10,710 nt of DNA. Origin: Methanobacterium sp. (GTDB lineage Archaea > Methanobacteriota > Methanobacteria > Methanobacteriales > Methanobacteriaceae). Position numbers and translations under genes: made by a program. This document shows, piece by piece, positions 1-5,565 of the stretch (position 1 is the first letter of the stretch; the number at the start of each line of letters is the position of its first letter). The stretch is from the NCBI GenBank assembly GCA_003151535.1, contig PLXT01000125.1:1-10710 (forward strand). Direction: 5' to 3'. Under the pieces are notes generated by a model that worked only from the letters and a program-made list of their open reading frames with translations, searched no databases and was not told where the DNA came from.

Positions 1-145
1 TTTTTAAGATCTCCACCGTTTCAATAGCCATTGTTGGGACTTCTACTGTTGAAATCCTTCTTATGGCATTAATAAAGGCATCGTCGACCCCTTCTATTGT
101 AAACAATAGAAAGTTCTCATCCTTCTTTTTGATATCTATTTCCAT
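1..145 (-). CDS. rpoD: DNA-directed RNA polymerase subunit D (partial, N-terminal 48 codons)
   Basis: Reverse-strand frame beginning with ATG at 145-143 and running off the left edge of the window, too short for a usual ORF cutoff. It encodes MEIDIKKKDENFLLF followed by VDDAFINAIRRIS and VEVPTMAIETV, which matches the N-terminus of archaeal RpoD (the homologue of bacterial alpha and eukaryotic Rpb3/RPAC1), including the conserved FxNAxRR and EVPTMAIE segments. RpoD heterodimerises with RpoL and forms the assembly platform of RNA polymerase. It follows rps11 by 14 nt, as expected in the archaeal S13-S4-S11-D order, so it is probably co-transcribed with it. The Shine-Dalgarno is weak (an AAGAAGTG stretch before the start), suggesting translation coupled to rps11. 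Only the N-terminus is visible, so the iron-sulfur cluster region cannot be judged. Confidence 0.93.
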   Translation of the reverse strand, partial: MEIDIKKKDENFLLFTIEGVDDAFINAIRRISTVEVPTMAIETVEILK

Positions 146-159
146 ATTAGACACTTCTT

Positions 160-552
160 TTAAACCCTTCTTCCCCTCTTACCTCCAGGTCTTCCTGTAC
201 CGTCGTGTGGTATTGGGGTTACATCTTCAATTTTACCTATCCTTATTCCTGCCCTTGCAAGTGCCCTTATAGTGGCCTGTGCACCAGGTCCCGGAGTTCT
301 TGGTCCATTTCCACCAGGAGCTCTTACTTTTATATGGAGTCCTATTATTCCCTTTTCCTTCACATCTTCAGCAGCACGTGTTGCAGCTTCCATAGCTGCA
401 AATGGTGATGATTCCTGCCTATCTGCACGAACAACCTTTCCACCAGACCACTGGGTAATGGTCTCTGCACCTGTGATATCAGTTACAGTTATTATGGTGT
501 TGTTGAAGGATGAGTAAACGTTAGCTACGCCCCATTTCTCTTTTTCTGCCAT
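160..552 (-). CDS. rps11: 30S ribosomal protein uS11
   Basis: 130 residues, full length for archaeal uS11, a protein of the 30S platform that contacts helix 690/720 rRNA near the E site. Recognisable segments are SSFNNTIITVTD (14-25), the glycine/proline-rich RNA-binding stretch RAPGGNGPRTPGPGAQAT (77-94), DVTPIPHDG (110-118) and a very basic C-terminal tail (GGKRGRRV). The ATG start is preceded by GGTGAT with a 4-nt spacer, the standard ribosome-binding site in this window. It lies 31 nt after rps4 and 14 nt before rpoD, inside the S13-S4-S11-D operon. Identification is secure. Confidence 0.98.
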   Translation of the reverse strand: MAEKEKWGVANVYSSFNNTIITVTDITGAETITQWSGGKVVRADRQESSPFAAMEAATRAAEDVKEKGIIGLHIKVRAPGGNGPRTPGPGAQATIRALARAGIRIGKIEDVTPIPHDGTGRPGGKRGRRV

Positions 553-583
553 TTATATCACCTTATAAACTATTTTATTAAAA

Positions 584-1120
584 TTACTCATTTTTCTCTT
601 CTGCAACTGCTGGCTTGGTTGCTTCTTTCATGATCTTTTCCATTGGGGAACCAGGATAAAATCCTATGGTTTGTTCCTCACCTGTTTTGACCATGTAGCC
701 CGGTGCATTTATTTTCCTGCCGTTCATTGCAATATGTCCGTGTACAATGAAAATCCTAGCCTGTTTGGCAGTGTTTGCAAGTCCAAGGCTGTGCACAACT
801 GTTTCCAGTCTTCTTCGAAGAACGTCTTCAACTGTTAGATCTAGTATGTCTTCGAGTTTTCCATCTGCTTTGAGCATACCGATTCTTTTTATATGGTTGA
901 GTAGCTGTAACTTCTCTACTTCAGCATGTTCTGTGTCCATACCCAGGAGGAACCTTGCATCTCTCCTATACCTTTTAATGGTTGTCTCAGCTTTCCAAAC
1001 TTCTTTTTTAGTTCTGAGCCCATATTTAACGACTAACTTGTTTTCAGATTTTATACGAGCTGCGTTCCATGGGTGTGATGGTGTATCGTATTGCTTTCTT
1101 GCCTTTCTTGGATGTCCCAT
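584..1120 (-). CDS. rps4: 30S ribosomal protein uS4
   Basis: 178 residues, the usual size of archaeal uS4, a primary 16S rRNA-binding protein that helps nucleate assembly of the 30S body. The N-terminus MGHPRKARKQYDTPSHPW is typical of the archaeal form. The S4 RNA-binding domain covers about residues 102-165 (RRRLETVVHSLG, then ARIFIVHGHIAMNGRKI, 121-137). The C-terminus is an acidic/alanine-rich tail (AVAEEKNE) that looks disordered. The ATG is preceded by GGAGG with a 7-nt spacer. The GGAGG directly follows the TAA stop of rps13, so the two genes are likely translationally coupled. Confidence 0.98.
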   Translation of the reverse strand: MGHPRKARKQYDTPSHPWNAARIKSENKLVVKYGLRTKKEVWKAETTIKRYRRDARFLLGMDTEHAEVEKLQLLNHIKRIGMLKADGKLEDILDLTVEDVLRRRLETVVHSLGLANTAKQARIFIVHGHIAMNGRKINAPGYMVKTGEEQTIGFYPGSPMEKIMKEATKPAVAEEKNE

Positions 1121-1132
1121 ATCATAACCTCC

Positions 1133-1591
1133 TTACTGTGGTCTTCCTCTTCTTCTTCTAACTCCAACGGATGAACCTTTTCTGAAGGTTGACTTGGTCC
1201 TCTGACCTCTTACTGGAAGTCCTACTTCATGCCTTTTGCCTTTGTAGCTTCTTGTCTTTTTCATCCTGTTTAAGTCGTCCCTTAACCTCATTACAAGGTC
1301 TGATTCTATTAAATGGACAGTTTCCCCAGTTTCGTAATCATTACGCCTGTTGAGCATCCATATAGGTAAATCGAATTTTTGAGGTGCTTTAACAGCCTCT
1401 TCAAGTAACAAAACATCCCTGTCTGGTAGGTACCCTATCTGCATGGTTGCGTCAAATCCGGCAACTGTGCATAGTGCCCTTGATAAAGCTCTGCCGATAC
1501 CTTTGATATCTGAAAGAGCGTTTTCAATTGTTTTTTTGCCGTCTACATCCCTACGGGAGATACGGACCATGTGTTTAAATTCCTCTGCCAT
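1133..1591 (-). CDS. rps13: 30S ribosomal protein uS13
   Basis: 152 residues, normal for archaeal uS13, a protein of the 30S head that forms intersubunit bridges and contacts P-site tRNA through its basic tail. Visible features are the helix-hairpin-helix-like DIKGIGRALSRALC (28-41), the conserved GLPVRGQRT (124-132) and the arginine-rich end VGVRRRRGRPQ. Start: ATG with GGAGG upstream and a 7-nt spacer. The in-frame Met at residue 8 lacks that spacing and is a less likely start. It is the first protein gene after tRNA-Ser; the 156-bp spacer holds no T-run of four or more on the transcribed strand, so read-through from the tRNA is plausible. Confidence 0.98.
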   Translation of the reverse strand: MAEEFKHMVRISRRDVDGKKTIENALSDIKGIGRALSRALCTVAGFDATMQIGYLPDRDVLLLEEAVKAPQKFDLPIWMLNRRNDYETGETVHLIESDLVMRLRDDLNRMKKTRSYKGKRHEVGLPVRGQRTKSTFRKGSSVGVRRRRGRPQ

Positions 1592-1618
1592 AAATTAACC
1601 TCCACTCTTCGTGTGCAT

Positions 1619-1640
1619 TTTATGAAATATTTTTTTAGCA
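1619..1640 (-). promoter_or_regulatory. possible TATA-type promoter for rps13
   Basis: On the minus strand the spacer contains TAAAAAAATATTTCAT, an AT-only core that could serve as an archaeal TATA box. A box centred near 1631 would place the transcript start near 1605, giving a short leader that just covers the GGAGG of rps13. The base composition of the whole spacer is AT-rich, so such matches occur by chance; confidence is low. Confidence 0.25.
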
Positions 1641-1743
1641 TAGTACTTTTTTGATTACAAGATTGACTCTGATGAATTTCATATCATATGGGGATATGGT
1701 ATTATCATTTAGATCCATGATCAGTTTTACTTTCTAAATGTTG

Positions 1744-1841
<98 letters not shown>

Positions 1842-1887
1842 CCGTCTTTAAACCCTTCAATTTCAACCGTACAGCACATTATGAGGA

Positions 1888-1965
1888 CAAATAATAATAT
1901 TTACTATTCATCATCAAACTTTACAGTCCTTAAACAAAATTTAAATATATTTATGATATTTAAAT
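1888..1965 (-). promoter_or_regulatory. AT-rich promoter-like region upstream of tRNA-Ser with a 10-bp inverted repeat
   Basis: The spacer between cbf5 and the tRNA is almost pure A/T here. It contains a perfect 10-bp inverted repeat, ATTTAAATAT (1939-1948) and ATATTTAAAT (1956-1965), separated by 7 bp. On the minus strand both halves look like TATA boxes (TTTAAATAT, ATATATTTAAA), and AATATTATT near 1897 is another. These would place transcript starts between about 1930 and 1871, upstream of the tRNA. Which box, if any, is used cannot be decided from sequence. Confidence 0.35.
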
Positions 1966-2088
1966 CCGATACAGGGTTTAAAGTATGTTAACGTTTATAT
2001 TAACGTCTTTTTTGGCCTCGCCCCTAAATTTATTTCAGAGGTTCTACGGTTTAAATTTCTGGAAGTTTATGTTTAAAGAACAGAATTT

Positions 2089-3051
2089 TTACTTCCACAT
2101 CTTTGGATATGTTTCAGGTTCCATAAAAACCTTTTTTATATTTATCATTATTCCCTTGTTTGATTCGAGGATCTCAGCTGAAGTTTCAACACTTTCACCT
2201 GCTGCAACGAGTTCACCCTTGAGTGTTAGTATTCGTACAGTTTCATCCTTAACAATATCCGGAGATAATTCAAGAATCCCACCAGATGCAAGATCTGCAC
2301 CATGGCATATGGCGTCCACAGCTGAATCCCTTACTATTACCTGTTTGAGATGGGTGACAGCAGCTTCCATTGGAAGTATGCATTCTCTTATTGGAGTTTC
2401 ATCATCTTCATGAGTTAGGTAATAGTAAGCATCTGTTAGATCTTGAAGTGTTTTAAGTGTTTCGTCTTCTGTGAATGGTCCTGATTTTGTTCTTCTAAGT
2501 TCTGCCATGTGGGCACCAATTCCAAGTGCTTCTCCAATATCGTGGCAGTACTTTCTGATGTAGGTTCCACCCTCACAATTAATTCTAAATAGAACATCTT
2601 GTCCATCAATTTCTAAAATGTCAATCTTGTATACTGTTCTAACCCTCAGTTCTCGCTTAACAGCAGATTTAAGGGGTGGTGTCTGGAATATTTTACCGGT
2701 GAATTCCTCTAAAATATCACGTATTCGCTGTTCACTGATTTCCTCATGCAACCTCATAAGGCAAACATACTCTTTAGGAGCACCCAGAAGCATTTGAATA
2801 ACTCTAGTTGATTTGTTTATACCTATTGGAAGTATACCTGTGACCCTTGGGTCGAGTGTTCCACCATGGCCTGTTTTCTCTACATTGAGAATCCTTTTAA
2901 CCCATGCATCAATTTCATGGGAGGTAGGACCCATAGTTTTGTCAAGATTCACAACTCCCTTAGAGATGTGTTCTGCTATTGGTCGCTCGTTGGGTTTGTA
3001 TCCAAAGTATGGATCTGTTTCGCCTTCGGCTTTTATGAGAAGTTCTGCCAT
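2089..3051 (-). CDS. cbf5: H/ACA RNP pseudouridine synthase Cbf5 (TruB family with PUA domain)
   Basis: 320 residues, close to the usual length of archaeal Cbf5 (also annotated truB). It is the catalytic subunit of H/ACA ribonucleoproteins, isomerising uridine to pseudouridine in rRNA with Nop10, Gar1, L7Ae and guide RNAs; archaeal Cbf5 can also act on tRNA U55. The N-terminal extension (1-30) precedes the TruB domain, which carries the catalytic motif GHGGTLDPRVTGILPIG with nucleophile Asp67, the GGTYIR motif (161-166) and ELRRTKSGPF (184-193). The PUA RNA-binding domain covers about 235-310. Start: ATG with GGTCAT and a 4-nt spacer, and a TATA box further upstream. It is followed by tRNA-Ser. 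Identification is secure; only Cbf5 versus TruB naming is a matter of convention. Confidence 0.96.
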   Translation of the reverse strand: MAELLIKAEGETDPYFGYKPNERPIAEHISKGVVNLDKTMGPTSHEIDAWVKRILNVEKTGHGGTLDPRVTGILPIGINKSTRVIQMLLGAPKEYVCLMRLHEEISEQRIRDILEEFTGKIFQTPPLKSAVKRELRVRTVYKIDILEIDGQDVLFRINCEGGTYIRKYCHDIGEALGIGAHMAELRRTKSGPFTEDETLKTLQDLTDAYYYLTHEDDETPIRECILPMEAAVTHLKQVIVRDSAVDAICHGADLASGGILELSPDIVKDETVRILTLKGELVAAGESVETSAEILESNKGIMINIKKVFMEPETYPKMWK

Positions 3052-3082
3052 TAAAATGACCTTTTAAGATGTTGAATTACGG

Positions 3083-3091
3083 TTTTATATA
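3083..3091 (-). promoter_or_regulatory. TATA box of a probable cbf5 promoter
   Basis: TATATAAAA on the minus strand in the 116-bp spacer between rpl14e and cbf5. Its centre is about 26 nt from position 3061, which would give a leader of about 10 nt beginning at the Shine-Dalgarno GGTCAT. This is the best match to an archaeal TATA box in the window. A T5 tract just after the rpl14e stop (3162-3158) could be a weak terminator for the preceding genes, so cbf5 may form its own unit. Confidence 0.5.
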
Positions 3092-3167
3092 TGATTAAAT
3101 TAGGTTTAATAGATAAATCTTCTAGAAAACCCTATTATATCGGTTCCAACATCGTTTAAAAACTTAA

Positions 3168-3398
3168 TTAAGCTAATACAGCTTCAAGTTCTTTTTTAAT
3201 TTCTTCAACATCTTCTGATTTTATTTCCATTGTCTGTTCAACTGGTTCGAGATGTTTTATGTTGCATTTTCTGTTTTTCATAGTTGTTCCAACTACTTCA
3301 ACAAATTTGTCATCTATGACTTCAACGATAACACATTTCTCGCCTGCTTCCCTTCCTGCTATTTTAACACATATTCTTCCTACTTCTATTGCTGGCAT
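3168..3398 (-). CDS. rpl14e: 50S ribosomal protein eL14
   Basis: 76 residues, the compact archaeal form of eL14, which lacks the long C-terminal extension of eukaryotes. MPAIEVGRICVKIAGREAG and CVIVEVIDDKFVEVVG form the KOW/SH3-like beta-barrel expected of the family; TTMKNRKCNIKHLEPVE (38-54) is the conserved core, and the C-terminus is a charged helix. Its ATG lies inside the cmk gene (13-bp overlap), with an excellent Shine-Dalgarno GAGGTGAT 3 nt before the start, encoded by the last cmk codons. The arrangement implies translational coupling to cmk. Confidence 0.95.
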   Translation of the reverse strand: MPAIEVGRICVKIAGREAGEKCVIVEVIDDKFVEVVGTTMKNRKCNIKHLEPVEQTMEIKSEDVEEIKKELEAVLA

Positions 3399-3916
3399 GA
3401 AATCACCTCAGTTACTTTTAATATAATTTCTGCTATGCCTTCGGGTTGGAAACTGTGGCTGTTTATAACTAGATCATAAACTTCCATGTTACATATATCG
3501 ATTCCGTGTATCTCTTGATAACGGGTGGCTTCGCTTTTTCCTCTTGTAATAATCTCTTTTTTAACGGTTTCAATGGTTTTATCTTCCCTCATACATATAC
3601 GTTCTGTTCGGATATCAAGTGGTGCAACAAACCAAATTTTAAGGTCGGCTTCAACAAAGTAGGCTGATAGTCTACCCTCAACAATTAAATCTTTTTTTTC
3701 TTTAGCTAACTGTGCCTGTCTTCTATCAATTTCAAGGTCGATTTCATCGTTACCTTCGGCGAATTTACCGAACTCCAGTATGTCCATGTCCTTTTCAACG
3801 GCCATTTGACGAAATATTTCGCCTGCGGACAGGTATGGAATGTGAAGTTTTTCCGACAGGATCTTGGCAGCTGTTGTTGTGCCGCTTCCTGCCAGACCAC
3901 CGATGGTGATGATCAT
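3386..3916 (-). CDS. cmk: cytidylate kinase, archaeal type
   Basis: 176 residues, the archaeal (d)CMP kinase that makes CDP from CMP and ATP in the cytoplasm. The P-loop GLAGSGTTT (7-15) has threonine where the classical Walker A has lysine, as is usual in archaeal Cmk. Other conserved segments are YLSAGEIFRQMA (28-39), VEGRLSAYF (79-87), RTERICMRE (103-111, lid region) and SEATRYQEIHGID (128-140). The reading frame stays open 13 codons upstream, but the start is set at the ATG whose A is shared with the rpl34e stop (TAATG), with AGGCAAGGTT before it; this matches the family N-terminus MIITIGG. The 3' end overlaps rpl14e by 13 bp. Confidence 0.95.
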   Translation of the reverse strand: MIITIGGLAGSGTTTAAKILSEKLHIPYLSAGEIFRQMAVEKDMDILEFGKFAEGNDEIDLEIDRRQAQLAKEKKDLIVEGRLSAYFVEADLKIWFVAPLDIRTERICMREDKTIETVKKEIITRGKSEATRYQEIHGIDICNMEVYDLVINSHSFQPEGIAEIILKVTEVISCQQ

Positions 3917-4182
3917 TACAACCTTGCCTCTGATTTGAAGAGGCGGCGAGAACACTCTGTACAGAGGTTTCCACCATAAGGCCTGTTAGGTCTTCTCTTA
4001 GTCTTTGACAGTTTTCTAATCTGGTATGGTCTTCCCCTCGGAACAGCGTGAAGTTGCTTGCCACATTCAGCACATATGTGCTTAGATGGTTTTTTCCTCT
4101 TGTAGTGAAGAACTGTTTCTCCTCCGGGAGTTTTCTTGAATGTTCTTTTGTATGATCTAGATCTGTACCTTCCTTCTGGCAT
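3916..4182 (-). CDS. rpl34e: 50S ribosomal protein eL34
   Basis: 88 residues, the usual size of archaeal eL34. MPEGRYRSRSYKRTFKKTPGG is the typical basic N-terminus. Two CxxC pairs, CAEC (37-40) and CTEC (74-77), form a zinc ribbon; between them lies the basic RGRPYQIRKLSKTKRRPNRPYGG. An in-frame GTG two codons upstream is possible, but AGGAG (4195-4191) is 8 nt from the ATG and only 2 nt from the GTG, so the ATG is preferred. Its stop overlaps the cmk start by one base. It follows a 221-bp spacer with a TATA-like box and may begin a transcript. Confidence 0.95.
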   Translation of the reverse strand: MPEGRYRSRSYKRTFKKTPGGETVLHYKRKKPSKHICAECGKQLHAVPRGRPYQIRKLSKTKRRPNRPYGGNLCTECSRRLFKSEARL

Positions 4183-4190
4183 ACACACAT

Positions 4191-4195
4191 CTCCT
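4191..4195 (-). promoter_or_regulatory. ribosome-binding site deciding the rpl34e start
   Basis: AGGAG on the minus strand, 8 nt before the ATG at 4182 and 2 nt before an in-frame GTG at 4188. The spacing favours the ATG. Confidence 0.7.
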
Positions 4196-4215
4196 AAAAT
4201 TTATTTAATTATATT

Positions 4216-4223
4216 TTTATAAA
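4216..4223 (-). promoter_or_regulatory. possible TATA box for the rpl34e-cmk-rpl14e unit
   Basis: TTTATAAA on the minus strand, centred about 26 nt before position 4194, so transcription would start at or just before the rpl34e Shine-Dalgarno. The rest of the spacer up to the DUF106 stop (4183-4403) holds no gene. It contains a further AT box (TATAAAAAAAATAATATAT, about 4281-4263), a 12-bp palindrome and a 7-bp hairpin. No strong T-tract is seen on the transcribed strand, so read-through from secY-adkA-DUF106 remains possible. Confidence 0.4.
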
Positions 4224-4287
4224 GCAAGTAAAATTTTTTAATCTTAATTCATGAAATGGAGATATATTATTTTTTTTATACATCCAA

Positions 4288-4299
4288 ATTCCTAGGAAT
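4288..4299. repeat. 12-bp perfect palindrome in the DUF106-rpl34e spacer
   Basis: ATTCCTAGGAAT reads identically on both strands. It lies in an otherwise AT-rich spacer, about 75 bp upstream of the rpl34e TATA-like box and about 105 bp after the DUF106 stop. A twofold-symmetric site of this size suits a dimeric DNA-binding protein, but a single copy is weak evidence. Confidence 0.35.
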
Positions 4300-4377
4300 C
4301 TTTCTTTACTTGCAATATTATATTCAAATTTGTTACACTGGTTTAATATTTTTAAATTTTTTATCATAAATTCAGGT

Positions 4378-4397
4378 GTAGAATTTTATTATTCTAC
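4378..4397 (-). repeat. 7-bp hairpin just after the DUF106 stop codon
   Basis: GTAGAAT, loop of 6, ATTCTAC: a perfect inverted repeat starting 6 nt after the stop codon. No T-tract follows on the minus strand, so it does not resemble an intrinsic terminator; it could stabilise the 3' end of the secY-adkA-DUF106 message or attenuate read-through into rpl34e. Confidence 0.4.
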
Positions 4398-4403
4398 TAG
4401 CCC

Positions 4404-4985
4404 TTAAAGTGCAGCACTCTTAAGTCCTAACAATTTTCTCCAGATGAGTGACAATGCAAATGAACACAGTATGTACCATCCAAGCCATTCTATAGCAAAA
4501 TACGGAATACCTGCTGATTGGTGGTAGAACGTATGGAAGATTGGCACCAATAGTACGTAGAATGGAATGTGTGGCATGTTAAGGTATATGTGGTTTATTA
4601 AAGGGTTCTGAGCCATCCAGTAGAATACAATGATTATGGGCACGAAGGTCACGATCATTGGCTTAAACGAGTTAAGCATCATCTCCTTCTGAAGGGTCAT
4701 AAACTCTGACTGTTTTTTCTGCATCTCAGCCATAGCCTTGGGGTCTCCAGATTTCTGGGCCTTCATCATATCGCCCTGGAATCCTTTCATTTCTTTCTGG
4801 ATAAATGCTAGACGATCCTGGTCAACCAGTAATTTGTTAGCGAGTGTAATAACAAATGAAACACAGAGTGCTATTATGAAAACTCCTATGATTGCCCCAA
4901 AGAACGGGTTGTTAGGATCGTGAACAAGGTTTATAAGGGGGTTCAGTATAGGGTTTAAGATTGTATTGAGAATTGATAAGTCCAT
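4404..4985 (-). CDS. DUF106 family membrane protein, EMC3/TMCO1-like (Oxa1/YidC superfamily)
   Basis: 193 residues. A hydrophobic segment at about 28-52 (TM1) is followed by a charged, methionine- and glutamine-rich coiled coil (about 55-103, with many K/Q/E and repeated MQKKQ-like stretches), then TM2 (107-125), an amphipathic proline-rich stretch (136-155) and TM3 (about 164-184). This layout, three membrane spans with a cytosolic coiled coil between the first two, is that of archaeal DUF106 proteins, structurally characterised for a Methanocaldococcus homologue as YidC-like and related to eukaryotic EMC3, TMCO1 and GET1. The likely role is insertion of membrane proteins beside SecY. It lies 22 nt after adkA, in the same operon as secY. 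GAGAGGAATT precedes the ATG. Function is inferred from family and context. Confidence 0.88.
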   Translation of the reverse strand: MDLSILNTILNPILNPLINLVHDPNNPFFGAIIGVFIIALCVSFVITLANKLLVDQDRLAFIQKEMKGFQGDMMKAQKSGDPKAMAEMQKKQSEFMTLQKEMMLNSFKPMIVTFVPIIIVFYWMAQNPLINHIYLNMPHIPFYVLLVPIFHTFYHQSAGIPYFAIEWLGWYILCSFALSLIWRKLLGLKSAAL

Positions 4986-5007
4986 TTTTTAATTCCTCTC
5001 TATAATA

Positions 5008-5565
5008 TTATTTTAATGTTTTTACCATTTCGTCAACTGCGTCATCTACTTTGTTATCATGATTTTCGATGATCTTAACAGTTGCACCAGTAAGAACTGC
5101 GTAAGCCATTGATGCGGCCCTGTTCATTTCCTGATGGAGTTCAATATCCTTCAGTCTTTCTGAGTCCCTATTCCTGGTTGTGTCGCTGAGACGTCTTTTT
5201 AGAATTTCATCCCCATCAGCCTCCAGAAGTACAAACATGTCTGGTTTAAGCTGATCAAGCACCCATTTAGGGAGTCCTGGTAAAAATCCTGATGGAGTAT
5301 TTATTGTACAATGAGTATCAACGATTATGTTACTTTGTTCGGACTTCTCTCTTATACTTTGTGCAGCATTTTCCTGAACTTCCTTCTGAATATCTGGTGA
5401 AAGTTTCCTTAAATCGTCCCTGTTATCAACCAGACCGTCACCCTTTGCTATTTCTAGCATCACATCTCCATAATTCACATGCAGATAATCCAGTTCTTCT
5501 AAAGCTTTAGAAAGTACTGTAGTGCTTCCTGATCCTGGAATTCCTGCAATAACAACAACTTTCAT
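5008..5565 (-). CDS. adkA: adenylate kinase, archaeal AdkA type
   Basis: 185 residues, the usual length of archaeal AdkA, which catalyses ATP + AMP = 2 ADP in the cytoplasm. The P-loop GIPGSGSTT (8-16) lacks the Walker A lysine, as is characteristic of this archaeal family and unlike bacterial Adk. DTHCTINTPSGFLPGLP (83-99) is the conserved central motif and RRLSDTTRNRD (124-134) the arginine-rich lid region. The ATG directly abuts the secY stop (TAAATG), and its Shine-Dalgarno GGTGAT encodes the last Gly-Asp codons of secY, so translation is coupled to secY. The secY-adk pairing is also common in bacteria, although the enzyme family is different. Confidence 0.96.
   Translation of the reverse strand: MKVVVIAGIPGSGSTTVLSKALEELDYLHVNYGDVMLEIAKGDGLVDNRDDLRKLSPDIQKEVQENAAQSIREKSEQSNIIVDTHCTINTPSGFLPGLPKWVLDQLKPDMFVLLEADGDEILKRRLSDTTRNRDSERLKDIELHQEMNRAASMAYAVLTGATVKIIENHDNKVDDAVDEMVKTLK

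Noticed and set aside
747..1127. 126-codon plus-strand open frame opposite rps4
   Set aside because: Fully antisense to rps4, with composition expected of a complementary shadow.
1985..2413. 142-codon plus-strand open frame overlapping the cbf5 3' end
   Set aside because: Most of it is antisense to the PUA domain of cbf5; no Shine-Dalgarno and no recognisable fold.
3917..3955. 13-residue N-terminal extension of cmk
   Set aside because: The TAATG junction and the family N-terminus MIITIGG place the start at 3916.
3795..4190. Minus-strand frame overlapping rpl34e and cmk in another phase
   Set aside because: Overlaps two genes with clear family motifs and lacks any of its own; the ATG only looks plausible because it is near the rpl34e ribosome-binding site.
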